Below the pieces are notes generated by a model. That model was not told the DNA's origin, did not search any database, and saw only the letters and a list, made by a program, of their open reading frames with translations. Below are positions 35,801 to 46,174 of a stretch of DNA of 64,000 nucleotides, one piece after another; position 1 is the stretch's first letter; every line of letters begins with the position of its first letter. This DNA comes from Metridium senile (Eukaryota > Cnidaria > Anthozoa > Actiniaria > Metridiidae), in NCBI GenBank assembly GCA_949775045.1, contig OX459104.1:6737427-6801426 (forward strand), read 5' to 3'. The position numbers were made by a program, and so were the translations under genes.

Positions 35801-38800
35801 GACTTCCGCTCAGGTTGTCGAAACGTCAGTCACCAACACCATCAGTCTTTCTCAAGACTGCACTACCCCGGACGATCATACCTCATCCACATCGATTACA
35901 CCTGGGATCAGACCATTCACTCTTAACTTATTACACCGTATAACTTAAAGTCAGCCGCAAGAGCCTTAGATAATGAGCTCAAATATTCAGCTTCAAAAAG
36001 AGAGTCTTATTAAAACGTTTTCTGTAGTAAAGGGTGCAAAATGTTGCTTGGATTACGATGTTAATTTTGCACCCCCTACCTAAGTTTAACCTGTTATTAA
36101 AACCCACAAATTACAGTTGGAATATTGGCTCCCCACAAAAATACCGATTTTTGACAAATTTAAGCTCAAAAAAGAGAAGCTTAGGTATTGGCATTACTAA
36201 TCATTTGATAGTGCAAACGTTTAGTCAACATTTCATTTTAATTTGACTTGCACCCCCTACCTAACTGAGATCACCTTTTAAAAACTTTTAAAATGCATTT
36301 TATTACACGAAGTTGACCAATTTTGGCCTGTTTTCTTTGTAAATTACCTCATTAAATACGCTTCGCCTGATTGAACTTCGCGCTCAAACAGCAGAAAAGA
36401 CCCGGATGTGTCCGGGCATTCTGTGCGATGATTGCTAGTCTCCTCTTCCAATCCAAGGCCAAGACCATAAGTACTCGTCCAACCCCCATTAGACCAACCG
36501 CATCCAATCACGCAATTCACTCCAAGTCACACATAGATCGTGAATTATAAATTAAAAAATCATAGAAGCATAGACTGAAGTAGCGATTGTAATGAATAGT
36601 ATGCATGAGACTTGGCCTTAGGTACCATGCTGGTGCATTCAACATTGGGACCGAGATTGTTGAAATGATATTGAAAGTGTATTGCTTTTATCAAAATCCC
36701 ATCCTACAGTCTTCACTTCTATGACGTATGCACTATCTATGATGTACGTTTCGAACACGACAAACCTTAAAGTGTATATATACATCATTGATCTGATCAT
36801 CGGTTGGCTGTTTAATACAGTCGACGGAGTCGACTACAATAATTTCGGTTTTGTGCAGTACGCACAATGTCTTTTTCTGATAGACAACTGTAAGGGTTAA
36901 TTGATCCCTGGACTTCGAGAGAGAAGGATATCCGCAGTCTCTCACACATAGTTCAAAACCTACAAAACATTTTAGCAGTATTTTTCTGATTATGCAGTAA
37001 CATGATCGACTAACCACATGATCGTCCAATCACAGCCTAATTTGTTTGCTTATATTCAAATTACATGTAGTTATTCCAAAGTAACGAAATTATTATTATT
37101 ATTCTCACTAATCATTGATTAGAAATTTACAAATTAAATATTGACTGTGACGCTTGTTTAAACTGCAGTTTTTTTTCCTAATTTACATCAACTCTAACCT
37201 CTTTAATCTTGTTAAAACACTCCTGCTTGTTTGTAAATTATTACTAATTACGCTGTGTTTACAGGTGTTTGCTTCCAGTATGTCAAACTTGAAAGAAGCC
37301 AATACAGCAATCAAAGAGTTGATAAAAGAGCAAACTAATAGAAAAGTAATTGTCAACCCTGCAATTGAAGGACTCTCACAAACACAAGAAGAACACATTT
37401 TAAGACTACAGGAGAAATACTTAACGGAAATTGAGATTCAAAAGCATTTATTTAAAATCATTATTAGTGGTCTTTCAGAGGATGTAGCTGATACAGTAGT
37501 TGGTAAGTTTGATTGTTAGAAATTATTATTTAAATTTCCCAGCATAATAGATAAACTTACCAACACTAAAAGGATAAAAGGATAAGTATAACGTTCTCAT
37601 AAAATCACCCAGGATTAATTTTGATCAGGCTTTATAAGAGCAACCAAGCCTGTGATGTTTCTATTTTTTCTGGGGAACGTTTCTTGCTAGGAAAACCGAA
37701 CCCAATCACCTCACTTCAAATTGTTTGTGTACGTAATCACAGGGGCGGTTTCAGAACGAATGCACGTAGGGTTACTGATAATTCTAAATGCATCACATTT
37801 TAGGTCTTAGCTTATCGTTCATTTTATTGATTTCAAAAGGAAGAATTGCGCACCATTTTGTCAAAATCAACAATTAAGTTTATAAAATAGCTATTAGAAA
37901 TCACGCATTCTGATTGGTTGAGGCGCGTGCTTTGTGAGAGCACACAGCATGCACGTTTGCATGTTGATAAATTTGTATTTTATAAAAAATACAAATTGTG
38001 TTCGGCACACCAATCCTTGAGTGCATTGTAACTTCACACAGCAGGAGCGCGTGTTTTCTATGTCATTGATAATATATGTTAAATAAATGTTCGTTGAATA
38101 AACGTTAATGTGTATTTTCAAGCCGTCTACGAGATTCTAAATGAGAAGACTGAAGCAGAACATGAACGCAGATACGCAGAACTCGTCTCGACAACTGTGC
38201 AGTGGTACTACGGGGAAAGTGCCGAAAGAGAGCCGTATGATGATATAACCAATGCAAAGATTGAAAAGGCATTTAAAGAAAAGAATGATTCAGTAATGAT
38301 AACATTGGTTGACGAGAATGATAAAGAAGTGTTGTATACGATTTTATTTGCTACAATGAAGGAAACCAATCTTGACACTGGTGATGAAACTGATGTTCAC
38401 AGAGAAGAACATGGCAAAGGTACGGCTTTCTCTTTTTTGTTAAGAAATCATTCAATAAGACATGTGATATTTTGAATATTCCAAATGTCTATTTGGCAGG
38501 ACAACCTTTATAAGATTCGCTGTAATTGCCGCGCATTCCATAAAGTTACACACTGCAGTTGTAAGGTTGACTTATGGTAGGGCAGTTCTTCGAACATCTA
38601 ATTCATTATTTATTGTGTCTATTAATAAAAATAGCTTCACATGATATATCATTGCAAGCTTAACGTTAGTCTTGCTTCGATGCAAAGGCCCGGCTTCCTG
38701 TCAAGATGGCGCTGGGAACTGTGAAGGGGACTATTGCAGTTTTTACACGTAGAGAAACGTGAATGTTTGTCCGGCAATTTTCAAATCTCTGTGAAAATAA

Positions 38801-40530
38801 GCCTCGGAAATGGAAATATCACTTTAATATTAGTAAAGGTACAACGTTAAAATACACAATTCAAGAGAAATTGCAGTAAATATGACTCAAGTAATTTCTT
38901 GAGATTGGTGTGGAAAATTCGTTGGATAGCGTTTTTAACTATAATGATATTTTTTTAGGCATTCAATTACCACACCACTGGGATGCTCAACCAAATGATG
39001 CTAATGGAAAAGAAAAAGATATCCTTCTTGTACAACTAGACCCCGCTAAAAACCAACAGGAATACGATGGAGTACTGGCTGCAGCAATGAAGTCGTCAGC
39101 CATTAACATTGTGAAAATAGAACGCGTTCAAAATCCTGAGCTTTACCGTGCATATATGGTGAAAAAACAAAAGATGGATGACAAAGATGGCAGCAACGAA
39201 AAGAAGCTGTTTCATGGTACAGCTGTTGATACATGTAGCTTGATCAACCATAAGGGTTTTAATAGGAGTTATTGTGGAAAAAATGGTGAGTGTTTTGTAC
39301 CGTTCAAAAACTTTCAACAAAATATAATGTCTTTTTCAATGTCTATCTCTTCCCCCTAGTGGTACATTTAAGGGATTGAAATCGTCGATTTGGTGCCGCT
39401 TAGTGTATGACGAATCAATAAACAGTACCCCCTAAGATCCAGGGAGGGGGTACTCCGGGGAAAAAGTACCGGGGATGCTCGTCGTATCTCTTAGGGGTAA
39501 AAATCAGCGATTTGGTATATTTTAGGGTGTCAAATGCAAATTTTTGAAAATTATCATTTTTTAATATCTCTTATGATGTGGAATAAGTAGAGAAGAGCGC
39601 ATCGATATTCGCTTCTGATACGTATATTAATATTATCAATTGTGGTATCTCTTAGGGGGTAAAATTCATCCTTTTGAAAAGACTTCTGGTATCTTTTAGG
39701 AGTATTTGTGAACATTTCCGACGAGCATCCCTGTACTTTTTCTCATGGGATCCCCCACCCCCCGGGCCCTTAGGAGTAAAAATGATATGTTGACACGCCA
39801 AAATGGATTAAGACTCTGCAGGTACCGTTTAGAGGTCATTCTTGAAATGTCCCGTGAGCATTTCCTTCCTTCTACATATAGATGTACCACGGGTCTTTGC
39901 CATGTTGCGCAAAGTCGACTCTTTTCCTCAAAACAATCCAAGACACAAAGAGTACAACATAGTTTCCTGTATGCTACGGTTTTTGTCATGCATAGTTCTA
40001 GTTGGGTAACTATTTGTTTGCTTTTATTTTCATCAGTAAATCTGCTCTTGTGTTCTGCCAATTCCCGGGTACTATATAGCTACATGGACACACCAAATAA
40101 CTCGTCTATATAATATACACAATAGAATTACAAATTTTATTTTCTCGTATTGAAAACTTTCAAATCTCCACGATACAATTTGAATTTCCGAACGCCAGTC
40201 ATTTTCTATCAATGAGAACATATATTTCACTGTGTCTTTCTAGCTACCCATTATGGTAAAGGAGTGTACTTTGCCCGAGATGCGTCTTACTCAATGCAGG
40301 ACAAATATTCCTCTCCTGACCCCAATGGTTATCGTTGTATGTACCTGGCTAGTGTACTGGTTGGGCAGTTTACAGTTGGAAACAGGAACATGATTGCACC
40401 TCCACCAAAAGATCCAAACAATGCCACAATTACTTACGACACTACTGTAAACGATGTCAATGACCCGCAACTGTTTGTTGCATATCATGACAACCAAGTA
40501 AACCCAGAATATCTGATAACCTTTATGTAA
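26742..40530 (+). CDS. PARP14-like mono-ADP-ribosyltransferase, copy 2
   Basis: Exons: A 26742-26870, B 27641-?, C about 28233-28750 (decayed), D 28941-29183, E 29576-29812, F 29894-32118, G 32546-32767, H 34160-35152, I 37265-37502, J 38123-38419, K 38959-39285, L 40244-40530 with TAA. D-L join in phase to 1689 codons. Order: RRM-like (D, E, start of F), a KH-like tract of about 480 residues, macro 1 (end of F), macro 2 (G plus start of H), macro 3 (H), a helical linker (I), WWE (J), and the ART domain (K, L). ART residues: His in KLFHGT, Tyr in VYFARDASYS, and a hydrophobic Leu (PQLFVAY) where PARP1 has Glu, i.e. an H-Y-L triad as in PARP14, so mono-ADP-ribosylation is expected. Order and length match vertebrate PARP14. 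Exon C holds a stop but is phase 1-1 and can be skipped. The start codon is unresolved; 11355 is one candidate. Confidence 0.88.
26885..26998 (+). repeat. Imperfect (ATCACC/ATTATC)n microsatellite
   Basis: Run of ATCACCATC, ATTATC and ATCACT units in the intron after exon A. Confidence 0.9.
27468..27612 (+). repeat. GGAATCC-rich dispersed repeat
   Basis: Same family as 4406-4500; occupies the equivalent place before exon B as the copy at 50400-50565. Confidence 0.75.
27641..27820 (+). CDS. Copy 2 exon B (Ser/Lys-rich linker), end uncertain
   Basis: Starts after TTTTTTTTAG and reads QAVSNSQSQSGNKISSCEPP, nearly the same as exon B of copy 3 (50584). The later part (KRKTLEKTDSLMNIKERPKK) diverges. 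No phase-1 donor is obvious; GAG|GTAGCT at about 27818 would give phase 0 and not match the next exon. Confidence 0.5.
27890..27965 (+). repeat. (TTCA)n microsatellite
   Basis: TTCATTCATTCATTCATT and related CATCCATC runs in the intron. Confidence 0.85.
28233..28750 (+). pseudogene. Copy 2 exon C: RRM1 exon decayed, repeat-expanded
   Basis: Homologous to copy 3 exon 52410-52700. The linker (VETKMKPA..EAPV) has expanded into four 69-base repeats, each encoding KPTPTPRKAPVEEVVTK and flanking residues. The RRM part is shifted out of frame and stops at TAA 28625-28627, although nucleotide homology (TTCTTTGAGAACAAACGTCG) continues to about 28750. The acceptor TCAG|GA at 28231-28232 keeps phase 1. 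Inclusion would truncate the protein and skipping would not. PTPTPR fits the PxxxPR motif bound by CIN85/CD2AP SH3 domains, an inference only. Confidence 0.7.
28242..28520 (+). repeat. 69-bp coding tandem repeat, four units
   Basis: Units read MKHLPKKPTPTPRKAPVEEV plus VTK with one or two substitutions each; the frame is kept through all units. Confidence 0.92.
28941..29183 (+). CDS. Copy 2 exon D (RRM-like 2)
   Basis: 81 codons, phase 1-1. KLHFMGLSEKTMKDAFLSYL gives the first strand and helix of an RRM, and SVLFGSNFNVMVTFKKPPG the third strand. Its first residues (LDGAK) would complete RRM1. Confidence 0.85.
29576..29812 (+). CDS. Copy 2 exon E (RRM-like 3)
   Basis: 79 codons, phase 1-1. 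RPLDGSQLKVEQV completes the previous RRM. CITVSGLRSNTTRDTILYYF then DYVYGETNALVFFEQP starts the next. The CAA codon after VE is intact here; copy 1 has TAA. Confidence 0.88.
29894..32118 (+). CDS. Copy 2 exon F (KH-like tract and macro domain 1)
   Basis: 742 codons, phase 1 to 0. HVINGATLQVVPHYPFLG ends RRM3. A long alpha/beta tract follows with repeated KH-like units (KIHLVFKEEEQRILLRGKKQ, LAIHLRGTDSVVKEG, AIHGTKEGTEKATKKV). Macro 1 runs from ITILKGDLTEFKVDVMVNV through HVGGLAGAIV and IAIPAIRSFGGFPIDLCA. In vertebrate PARP14, macro 1 is the ADP-ribose hydrolase; activity here is inferred only. Confidence 0.92.
32172..32290 (+). repeat. GGAATCC-rich dispersed repeat
   Basis: Same family and same relative position as 4406-4500 after the donor of exon F. 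Confidence 0.75.
32546..32767 (+). CDS. Copy 2 exon G (macro domain 2, first half)
   Basis: 74 codons, phase 0-0: THAIVNTVASDLDLSKNPCA, ALSNAAGPQLQKACEGKGHL, VFHVVAGDWKNGNGEK. The native donor AAAG|GT was the target of a transposon. The proximal donor now reads AAAG|GTAGCC, and the original GTAAAAC context lies 1.3 kb downstream in the second target copy. Confidence 0.85.
32769..34083. mobile_element. TAGCCTGCG-family element carrying helicase fragment
   Basis: 1315 bases between GAGAAAAGG at 32760-32768 and 34084-34092. The ends are TAGCCTGCGTAGCAAGCG and complement, with inverted repeats of about 75 bases or more (CAGCTATCCCAAAACAACC block) and a partly duplicated internal segment. It shares the first nine bases and the 9-base target size with 16488-17442. 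The interior contains a RecQ-like helicase relic, so it looks like a gene-capturing Mutator-like element. No transposase. Confidence 0.88.
33140..33720 (+). pseudogene. RecQ-like helicase fragment inside transposon
   Basis: 33140-33286 encodes RIVLKPEQKEALKQLVF and FAVLPTGFGKSFI (Q-motif/Walker A-like, GFGKS), then TAA. Further on, SAEGVLSDIFLSNQIESLLG and LKAVIMDNSHTIET resemble the DEAH region, with DNSH in place of DExH. The second part is tandemly duplicated (about 33455-33590 and 33590-33720). It is clearly non-functional. Confidence 0.7.
34160..35152 (+). CDS. Copy 2 exon H (rest of macro 2, all of macro 3)
   Basis: 331 codons, phase 0-0. SNIAFPAIGTGNLGFPRDIV ends macro 2. Macro 3 runs SVDLVLGDITKESTDAIVTP, GGPSIQKECDKLGPQTPGSV, IAIPAVGTGNAKLSPQETA. 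A Ser/Lys-rich linker follows. The GTGN loops are typical phosphate-binding macro loops. Confidence 0.92.
35153..37264. other. Copy 2 intron H-I with large palindrome
   Basis: No coding exon seen. Contains the 224-bp perfect palindrome at 35670-35893 and a pair of GCACCCCCTACCTAA blocks near 36070 and 36250 that flank about 180 bases. Confidence 0.6.
35670..35893. repeat. Perfect 224-bp palindrome, no spacer
   Basis: Arms 35670-35781 and 35782-35893 are exact reverse complements, centred on AAACGTTT. Inner blocks include TCTGAAGATGACTTCCGCTC and GTTGTCGAAACGTCAG. Confidence 0.97.
37265..37502 (+). CDS. Copy 2 exon I (helical linker before WWE)
   Basis: 79 codons, phase 0-1: VFASSMSNLKEANTAIKELI, then LSQTQEEHILRLQEKYLTEI. 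Charged helices; joins macro 3 to WWE as in copy 3 exon 60608-60845. Confidence 0.88.
38123..38419 (+). CDS. Copy 2 exon J (WWE domain)
   Basis: 99 codons, phase 1-1. TTVQWYYGE carries the first conserved Trp, then PYDDITNAKIEKAFKEKNDS and VYTILFAT-like core (LYTILFATMKETNLDTGDET). WWE domains bind ADP-ribose units; here one exon, but split by an intron in copy 3. Confidence 0.9.
38959..39285 (+). CDS. Copy 2 exon K (ART catalytic domain, first half)
   Basis: 109 codons, phase 1-1: PLPHHWDAQPNDANG-type entry, VQNPELYRAYMVKKQKMDD, EKKLFHGTAVDTCSLINHKG. The His of FHGT is the first triad residue (NAD binding). Confidence 0.93.
39440..39772 (+). repeat. Coral-type GGGGTACTCC / GGATGCTCGTCG repeat
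   Basis: Intronic repeat starting GGGAGGGGGTACTCC and ending with an inverted GGGATCCCCC part, with several TCTCTTAGGGGTAAAA units. A relative sits in the same intron of copy 3 (63402-63722). Confidence 0.7.
40244..40530 (+). CDS. Copy 2 exon L (ART catalytic domain, end, stop)
   Basis: 95 codons and TAA. ATHYGKGVYFARDASYS has the triad Tyr; RCMYLASVLVGQFTVGN follows. PQLFVAYHDNQVNPEYLITF puts Leu at the PARP1 Glu988 position, counting back from QVN. ATTAAA lies 8 bases after the stop; no clear polyadenylation signal was identified further on. Confidence 0.93.
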
Positions 40531-40945
40531 GGTCATCATTAAACATATGCTGATCTTTTTGTGTCAGCAAAAGTTTTCTTTTCTTTTCATTGTTAATTGT
40601 ATATTTTAGAGAATATATTATAGAGAATATGTCAAGACATTTGATATGAACAAGCCCAGGCTTCAAAAGAAAAGAACAAGGATAAAATGTTCCTGCAAAG
40701 AACATCATCATTTTTTTCTGATAACATATTTATCATCAATTTTTACCCTCGACTTTTTACCCTCCACCATCGACATTTTCCCCTCGAGCCTCTACATTTA
40801 GATACACTCTATACTCTTTGCGTTAGAGTCGCTGAACGGATCAGCACCGTGACAAATGACTGAATATGGATAGATTGATAGATCGATTAATTTAAAAAAA
40901 AAACATTGCAGCCCCAAGGCTAAATTACGCTTAGTTACATAATAT
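40531..40945. other. Copy 2 3' flank, no gene
   Basis: AT-rich sequence, probably 3'UTR and intergenic; nothing else recognised. Confidence 0.5.
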
Positions 40946-43010
40946 AATAATATACAAATTAGGTAATACCTAATAGGCGGAGCTCCCAGTTTAATTTTTT
41001 CTTACAACATCAATATGTGCATGTAAATACCACTTATTAGATATTTTCTTGGGTATAATATACGTGCTGATATTTTACGAGTTGCGTACGTTTAATCAGC
41101 AAGCAATGAGTAAAATGCCAGCCCGTAATACCCAAGAAAATATCTAATAAGGGATTTATTATACAACTTACTGTTTATTGTAATTTATATAGCATTTTTC
41201 ATCGAAAAATATAACCATTCGGAGATTCAGCGAGCGGAGAGAGAATCAAAACAAAGCCCTGGAAAAGCCAGTAAAATGTAAGATATTTCTCGCTCTCTTT
41301 TTGATTGGCATAATGTCAATGTAGATGACGCCATCATGTAACGCAACGCACGAAAGGAAAGTTTGTCATTTACACGAGGGACGGAGATTTCTCATTGAAA
41401 AAAGTCCCATAAAAGCATGTTAATGGACAATTCATGAATGGAAATTGATTTAATGTAAGTAAAAAAATTGTAATAAATTCAACTGCTTTTTCTTAGGTTG
41501 GTTATCGTTTTCATTCTATGCACTTTTTCATCTTTTTCTCAAATTTTCAACTGTCACTTCAGTCAATAGTGTTGTTCAGACAAAAAAGTGTTCAGAAATG
41601 TTTTTGATGGAAAATACGATTCCCAAACGATAGTGTGAATAGCCTTATTATTATCCCTTTTATTTTTAAGTCATTAAGCTTATTTTGCTTTTGATAACGC
41701 CTTGAAAAAGTGCTTTGGCTGAACAGTCGTTTTACGGCCGCTTTTTACCTTCTTTTTATTATTTTCCAAAGTTAGTTAGGATTCCGGATAGAAAAGGTTA
41801 AACCTTTTCATTGTATTAGATTTATTAAAAAGTAGTCATGGCAAATCATAAAACAAAACAAAAAGTTATTTTGAAATGGAATTAAACGCCTCAAGAATTA
41901 TAAGTTCTACCAACACAAGATCGATTTGAAAAGACAAGGATTTTAAAACAAGGTATTTTATTATGAAAAACTTTGTGTAAAACATCATTTTGTTCTGTAA
42001 AAAAAACTTTAACGACTTTGAAGTAAAAACTACTAAAAAAGCTCGTTTAGTAAGCATAAAATAGTTAATATTGCTAAATAAACAGAAGTTATTCAACCAA
42101 TTTTAAATTATGTTTGTATTTCAATTCATCTTTGATGTTTTCCGTTTATGAGGTAAAACTATGACAAATCGAGTTGAAGATTGAACTAATTTAGACTGCA
42201 AAACAGTCCCTACGTACTTTTACACGAAAACTACGACGAAACGAGTTGAATATTGAACTAACTTTTGAGTTTTGTCTCTCAAAAACTTGAAACAAATGAT
42301 AATCTTGAACCATGGATAATAAAAACACTTGAACTTACTTTATCGGTGATTATTTTCTTGAGGTTTTCTTTCTTCAATGACATTGATCATATTTTGACGA
42401 ATAGATGTAAGCTTATGTACTTGAATTTTGATGGATTAAACATTGTTCATATAGTCCAACTGCCAAGCTTGAAAATCCTTCAATAAACTGTGCCGAGGGA
42501 AGCAATTTGAAGACAGTTTTCATAACAAACAAGGTCGCTTCTTTATCAATTTGTTTTGAATTGCTGTAGTCTTTTAATATTCTTCCACGAAGGTATCTAC
42601 AAATACGTTTTCTTGATCTTTTGGAATCAGTCTTTTGCTTTTCTTTAGTATAATTTCTTCGTTTTTGTGTCCTTCAAGTTTATGTTCTTCTTCGGTCACA
42701 ACTCTCTTTATGTTCTTCGAAATTCATCTTTCTCCGTTGTTATTTTGAATTAATGAAAGCTCTGCTATTAGCAAGTAGTATTTTGTTGTTGTTTGTTTGC
42801 CTTTTTTAAGATAAAAGAAAACTATGCTTTGTTGGTCTAGTGCTATTTGGTGCGCGCGTCACTTTTGTTCCCGCCGAAATGTAACAGCCAATCAGCATCG
42901 CGATGGGCGCATAAGTCGGACGTCGGACGTCGGACGTACGCTTGGGATACCTGTGTAAAAACCATCGAAAATAGACTAGATGCATTACCATTTTTTCTTA
43001 AGTATGGTGC

Positions 43011-43051
43011 TCCGCTCGCGCGGGCCTTCGGCCCGCGCGGGAGCTCCGCTA
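43011..43051. repeat. GC-rich terminal hairpin of unit 1
   Basis: CGCGCGGGCC TTCG GGCCCGCGCG-type stem with a TTCG loop, flanked by GCTCC/GGAGC. Repeated at 45211-45252 in unit 2. Confidence 0.85.
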
Positions 43052-45210
43052 TAAAAGTATAAGATAGTAAGAATGTATAAAATAGTAAGAAATAATATAC
43101 AAATTAGGTAATACCTAATAGCGGAGCTCCCAGTTTAATTTTTTCTTACAACATCAATATGTGCATGTAAATACCACTTATTAGATATTTTCTTGGGTAT
43201 AATATACGTGCTGATATTTTACGAGTTGCGTACGTTTAATCAGCAAGCAATGAGTAAAATGCCAGCCCGTAATACCCAAGAAAATATCTAATAAGGGATT
43301 TATTATACAACTTACTGTTTATTGTAATTTATATAGCATTTTTCATCGAAAAATATAACCATTCGGAGATTCAGCGAGCGGAGAGAGAATCAAAACAAAG
43401 CCCTGGAAAAGCCAGTAAAATGTAAGATATTTCTCGCTCTCTTTTTGATTGGCATAATGTCAATGTAGATGACGCCATCATGTAACGCAACGCACGAAAG
43501 GAAAGTTTGTCATTTACACGAGGGACGGAGATTTCTCATTGAAAAAAGTCCCATAAAAGCATGTTAATGGACAATTCATGAATGGAAATTGATTTAATGT
43601 AAGTAAAAAAATTGTAATAAATTCAACTGCTTTTTCTTAGGTTGGTTATCGTTTTCATTCTATGCACTTTTTCATCTTTTTCTCAAATTTTCAACTGTCA
43701 CTTCAGTCAATAGTGTCGTTCAGACAAAAAAGTGTTCAGAAATGTTTTTGATGGAAAATACGATTCCCAAACGATAGTGTGAATAGCCTTATTATTATCC
43801 CTTTTATTTTTAAGTCATTAAGCTTATTTTGCTTTTGATAACGCCTTGAAAGTGCTTTGGCTGAACAGTCGTTTTACGGCCGCTTTTTACCTTCTTTTAT
43901 TTTCCAAAGTTAGTTAGAATTCCGGATAGAAAAGGTTAAACCTTTTCATCGTATTAGATTTATTAAAAAGTAGTCATGGCAAATCATAAAACAAAACAAA
44001 AAGTTATTTTGAAATGAAATTAAAAGCCTCAAGAATTATAAGTTCTACCAACACAAGATCAATTTGAAAAGACAAGGATTTTAAAACAAGGTATTTTATT
44101 ATGAAAAACTTTGTGTAAAACATCATTTTGTTCTGTAAAAAAAACTTTAACGACTTTGAAGTAAAAACTACTAAAAAAGCTCGTTTAGTAAGCATAAAAT
44201 AGTTAATATTCCTAAATAAACAGAAGTTATTCAACCAATTTTAAATTATGTTTATATTTCAATTCATCTTTGATGTTTTCCGTTTATGAGGTAAATCTAT
44301 GACAAAACGAGTTGAAGATTGAACTAATTTAGGCTGCAAAACAGACCCTACTTTTACACAAAAACTATGACAAATCGAGTTGAAGATTGAACTAATTTAG
44401 ACTGCAAAACAGTCCTACTTACTTTTACACGAAAACTACGACGAAACGAGTTGAAGATTGAACTAATTTTTGAGTTTTGTCTCTCAAAAACTTGAAACAA
44501 ATGATAATCTTGAACCATGGATAATAAAAACACTTGAACTTACTTTATCGGTGATTATTTTCTTGAGGTTTTCTTTCTTCAATGACATTGATCATATTTT
44601 GACGAATAGATGTAAGCTTATGTACTTGAATTTTGATGGATTAAACATTGTTCATAGTTCAACTGCCAAGCTTGAAAATCCTTCAATAAACTGTGCCGAG
44701 AAGCAATTTGAAGACAGTTTTCATAACAAACAAGGTCGCTTCTTTATCAATTTGTTTTGAATTGCTGTAGTCTTTTAATATTCTTCCACGAAGGTATCTA
44801 CAAATACGTTTTCTTGATCTTTTGGAATCAGTCTTTAGCTTTTCTTTAGTATAATTTCTTCGTTTTTGTGTCCTTCAAGTTTATGTTCTTCTTCGGTCAC
44901 AACTCTCTTTATGTTCTTCGAAATTCATCTTTCTCCGTTGTTATTTGGAATTAATGAAAGCTCTGCTATTTGCAAGTAGTATTTTGTTGTTGTTTATTTG
45001 CCTTTTTTAAGATAAAAGAAAACTTTGCTTTGTTGGTCTAGTGCTATTTGGCGCGCGCGTCACTTTTGTTCCCGCCGAAATGTAACAGCCAATCAACATC
45101 GCGATGGGCGCGGACGTCGGACGTCGGACGTCGGACGTACGCTTGGGATACCTGTGTAAAAACCATCAAAAATAGACTCGATGCATTACCATTTTTTCTT
45201 AAGTATGGTG

Positions 45211-45252
45211 CTCCGCTCGCGCGGGCCTTCGGCCCGCGCGGGAGCTCCGCTA
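45211..45252. repeat. GC-rich terminal hairpin of unit 2
   Basis: Identical hairpin to the one ending unit 1. Confidence 0.85.
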
Positions 45253-45352
45253 TGATATCTATGTACATTTAAAAAAAATTAGTATTACTAAATCACTTTG
45301 TGTAGGAATTACATGAATTAAAATTTATGAAGCTGAACTGAGTACTTTTTGT

Positions 45353-45610
45353 TCAAGTTCTAGTGTTGTGAAATGTTCGTGTGTTTCTAAAATTGTAAGG
45401 GCACGTGAATTGTTTTGGTAATAGTTTGTTCAATTTATGTCCGGGTTTACATGTGTCATTGCACAACTTGGAAGTGATTACTTCTCGCCTGTCGTGCAAG
45501 GATGTTAGGTCTGTTTCCTCCAGAGCTTGGTCATATCCTAAATATGGGTAGATTATTCGTAGTTCTCGTTTCTGACAGGACTCCAAGTCGTTAGATAAGT
45601 ATTGTGATAG
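45353..45610 (-). pseudogene. LINE RT C-terminal fragment
   Basis: ESCQKRELRIIYPYLGYDQA then LTSLHDRREVITSKLCND and HKLNKLLPKQF resemble the 'QKRALRIIYP...LHSRR...HKL..LLP' C-terminus of invertebrate non-LTR RTs. Both ends are missing. Confidence 0.7.
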
Positions 45611-45696
45611 ACTATTATGAAATAATGAATATCTTCCGTGAATGCGAAAAATTTTTTAATCTACGCTTAAAATCGTGCACATTATATTCTATTGTA

Positions 45697-45832
45697 TTTT
45701 GGGTTGATTTGTGCAAGGAATTTGAAAGCTAGCTAAAATAAAGTCACCTTCTGAAGGTGTGGAAATGTAAACGTCCTAAGTCACTTTTTAGCTAATTTTC
45801 AAACATTGCCCGAATCAACCCAAATACACCAA
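45697..45832. mobile_element. Short hairpin MITE-like element
   Basis: GTATTTTGGGTTGATT and its complement about 130 bases apart, with further inner pairing (AGCTAGCTAAA/TTTAGCTAATT). Confidence 0.55.
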
Positions 45833-46174
45833 ACAACTGAATGCTATTACGCACTAAATAGTTAGTGATTTTTAAATAAACTTATTGCCTACGCCCTGTC
45901 ATCGTTTTAATATAATATCAATAATAAAATCAATTGAAACCAGCGAGAAAACTAGTATAGGTTGCGAATGTGTTTGATATTAACGATATGTAATTAAATG
46001 AAATTTGTAACATCGCAAAAAGATTTATTAAACTTTATTGACGTTTAGAGCTCTAAATATTTAGCAATTGTTTCATATATTTTTGGCAATGGCGATTCAC
46101 ACTGGCGATTTTAGGTGTGATCTTTACAGCGATTTTTTTGCGGCGATCGTGTTTCACGATGTGCAAATTCTGTA

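Larger units (their letters stand above)
40946..45253. repeat. Tandem duplication, two 2.1-kb units
   Basis: Units 40946-43090 and 43091-45253 are almost identical, both starting AATAATATACAAATTAGGTA. Each contains an inverted pair around TTAGATATTTTCTTGGGTAT, an internal direct repeat of about 70 bases (two in unit 1, three in unit 2), GGACGTCGGACGTCGGACGT and a GC-rich terminal hairpin. AGCGGAGCTCCC at the start and its complement at the end suggest each unit is a non-autonomous transposon duplicated with its left flank. Small open frames (41866-42096, 44004-44234, 42265-42486, 44470-44760) have no recognisable domain. Confidence 0.9.

Noticed and set aside
41866..44760. Paired small open frames in the 2.1-kb units
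   Set aside because: Present in both units only because the DNA is duplicated; no codon or domain evidence for a protein.
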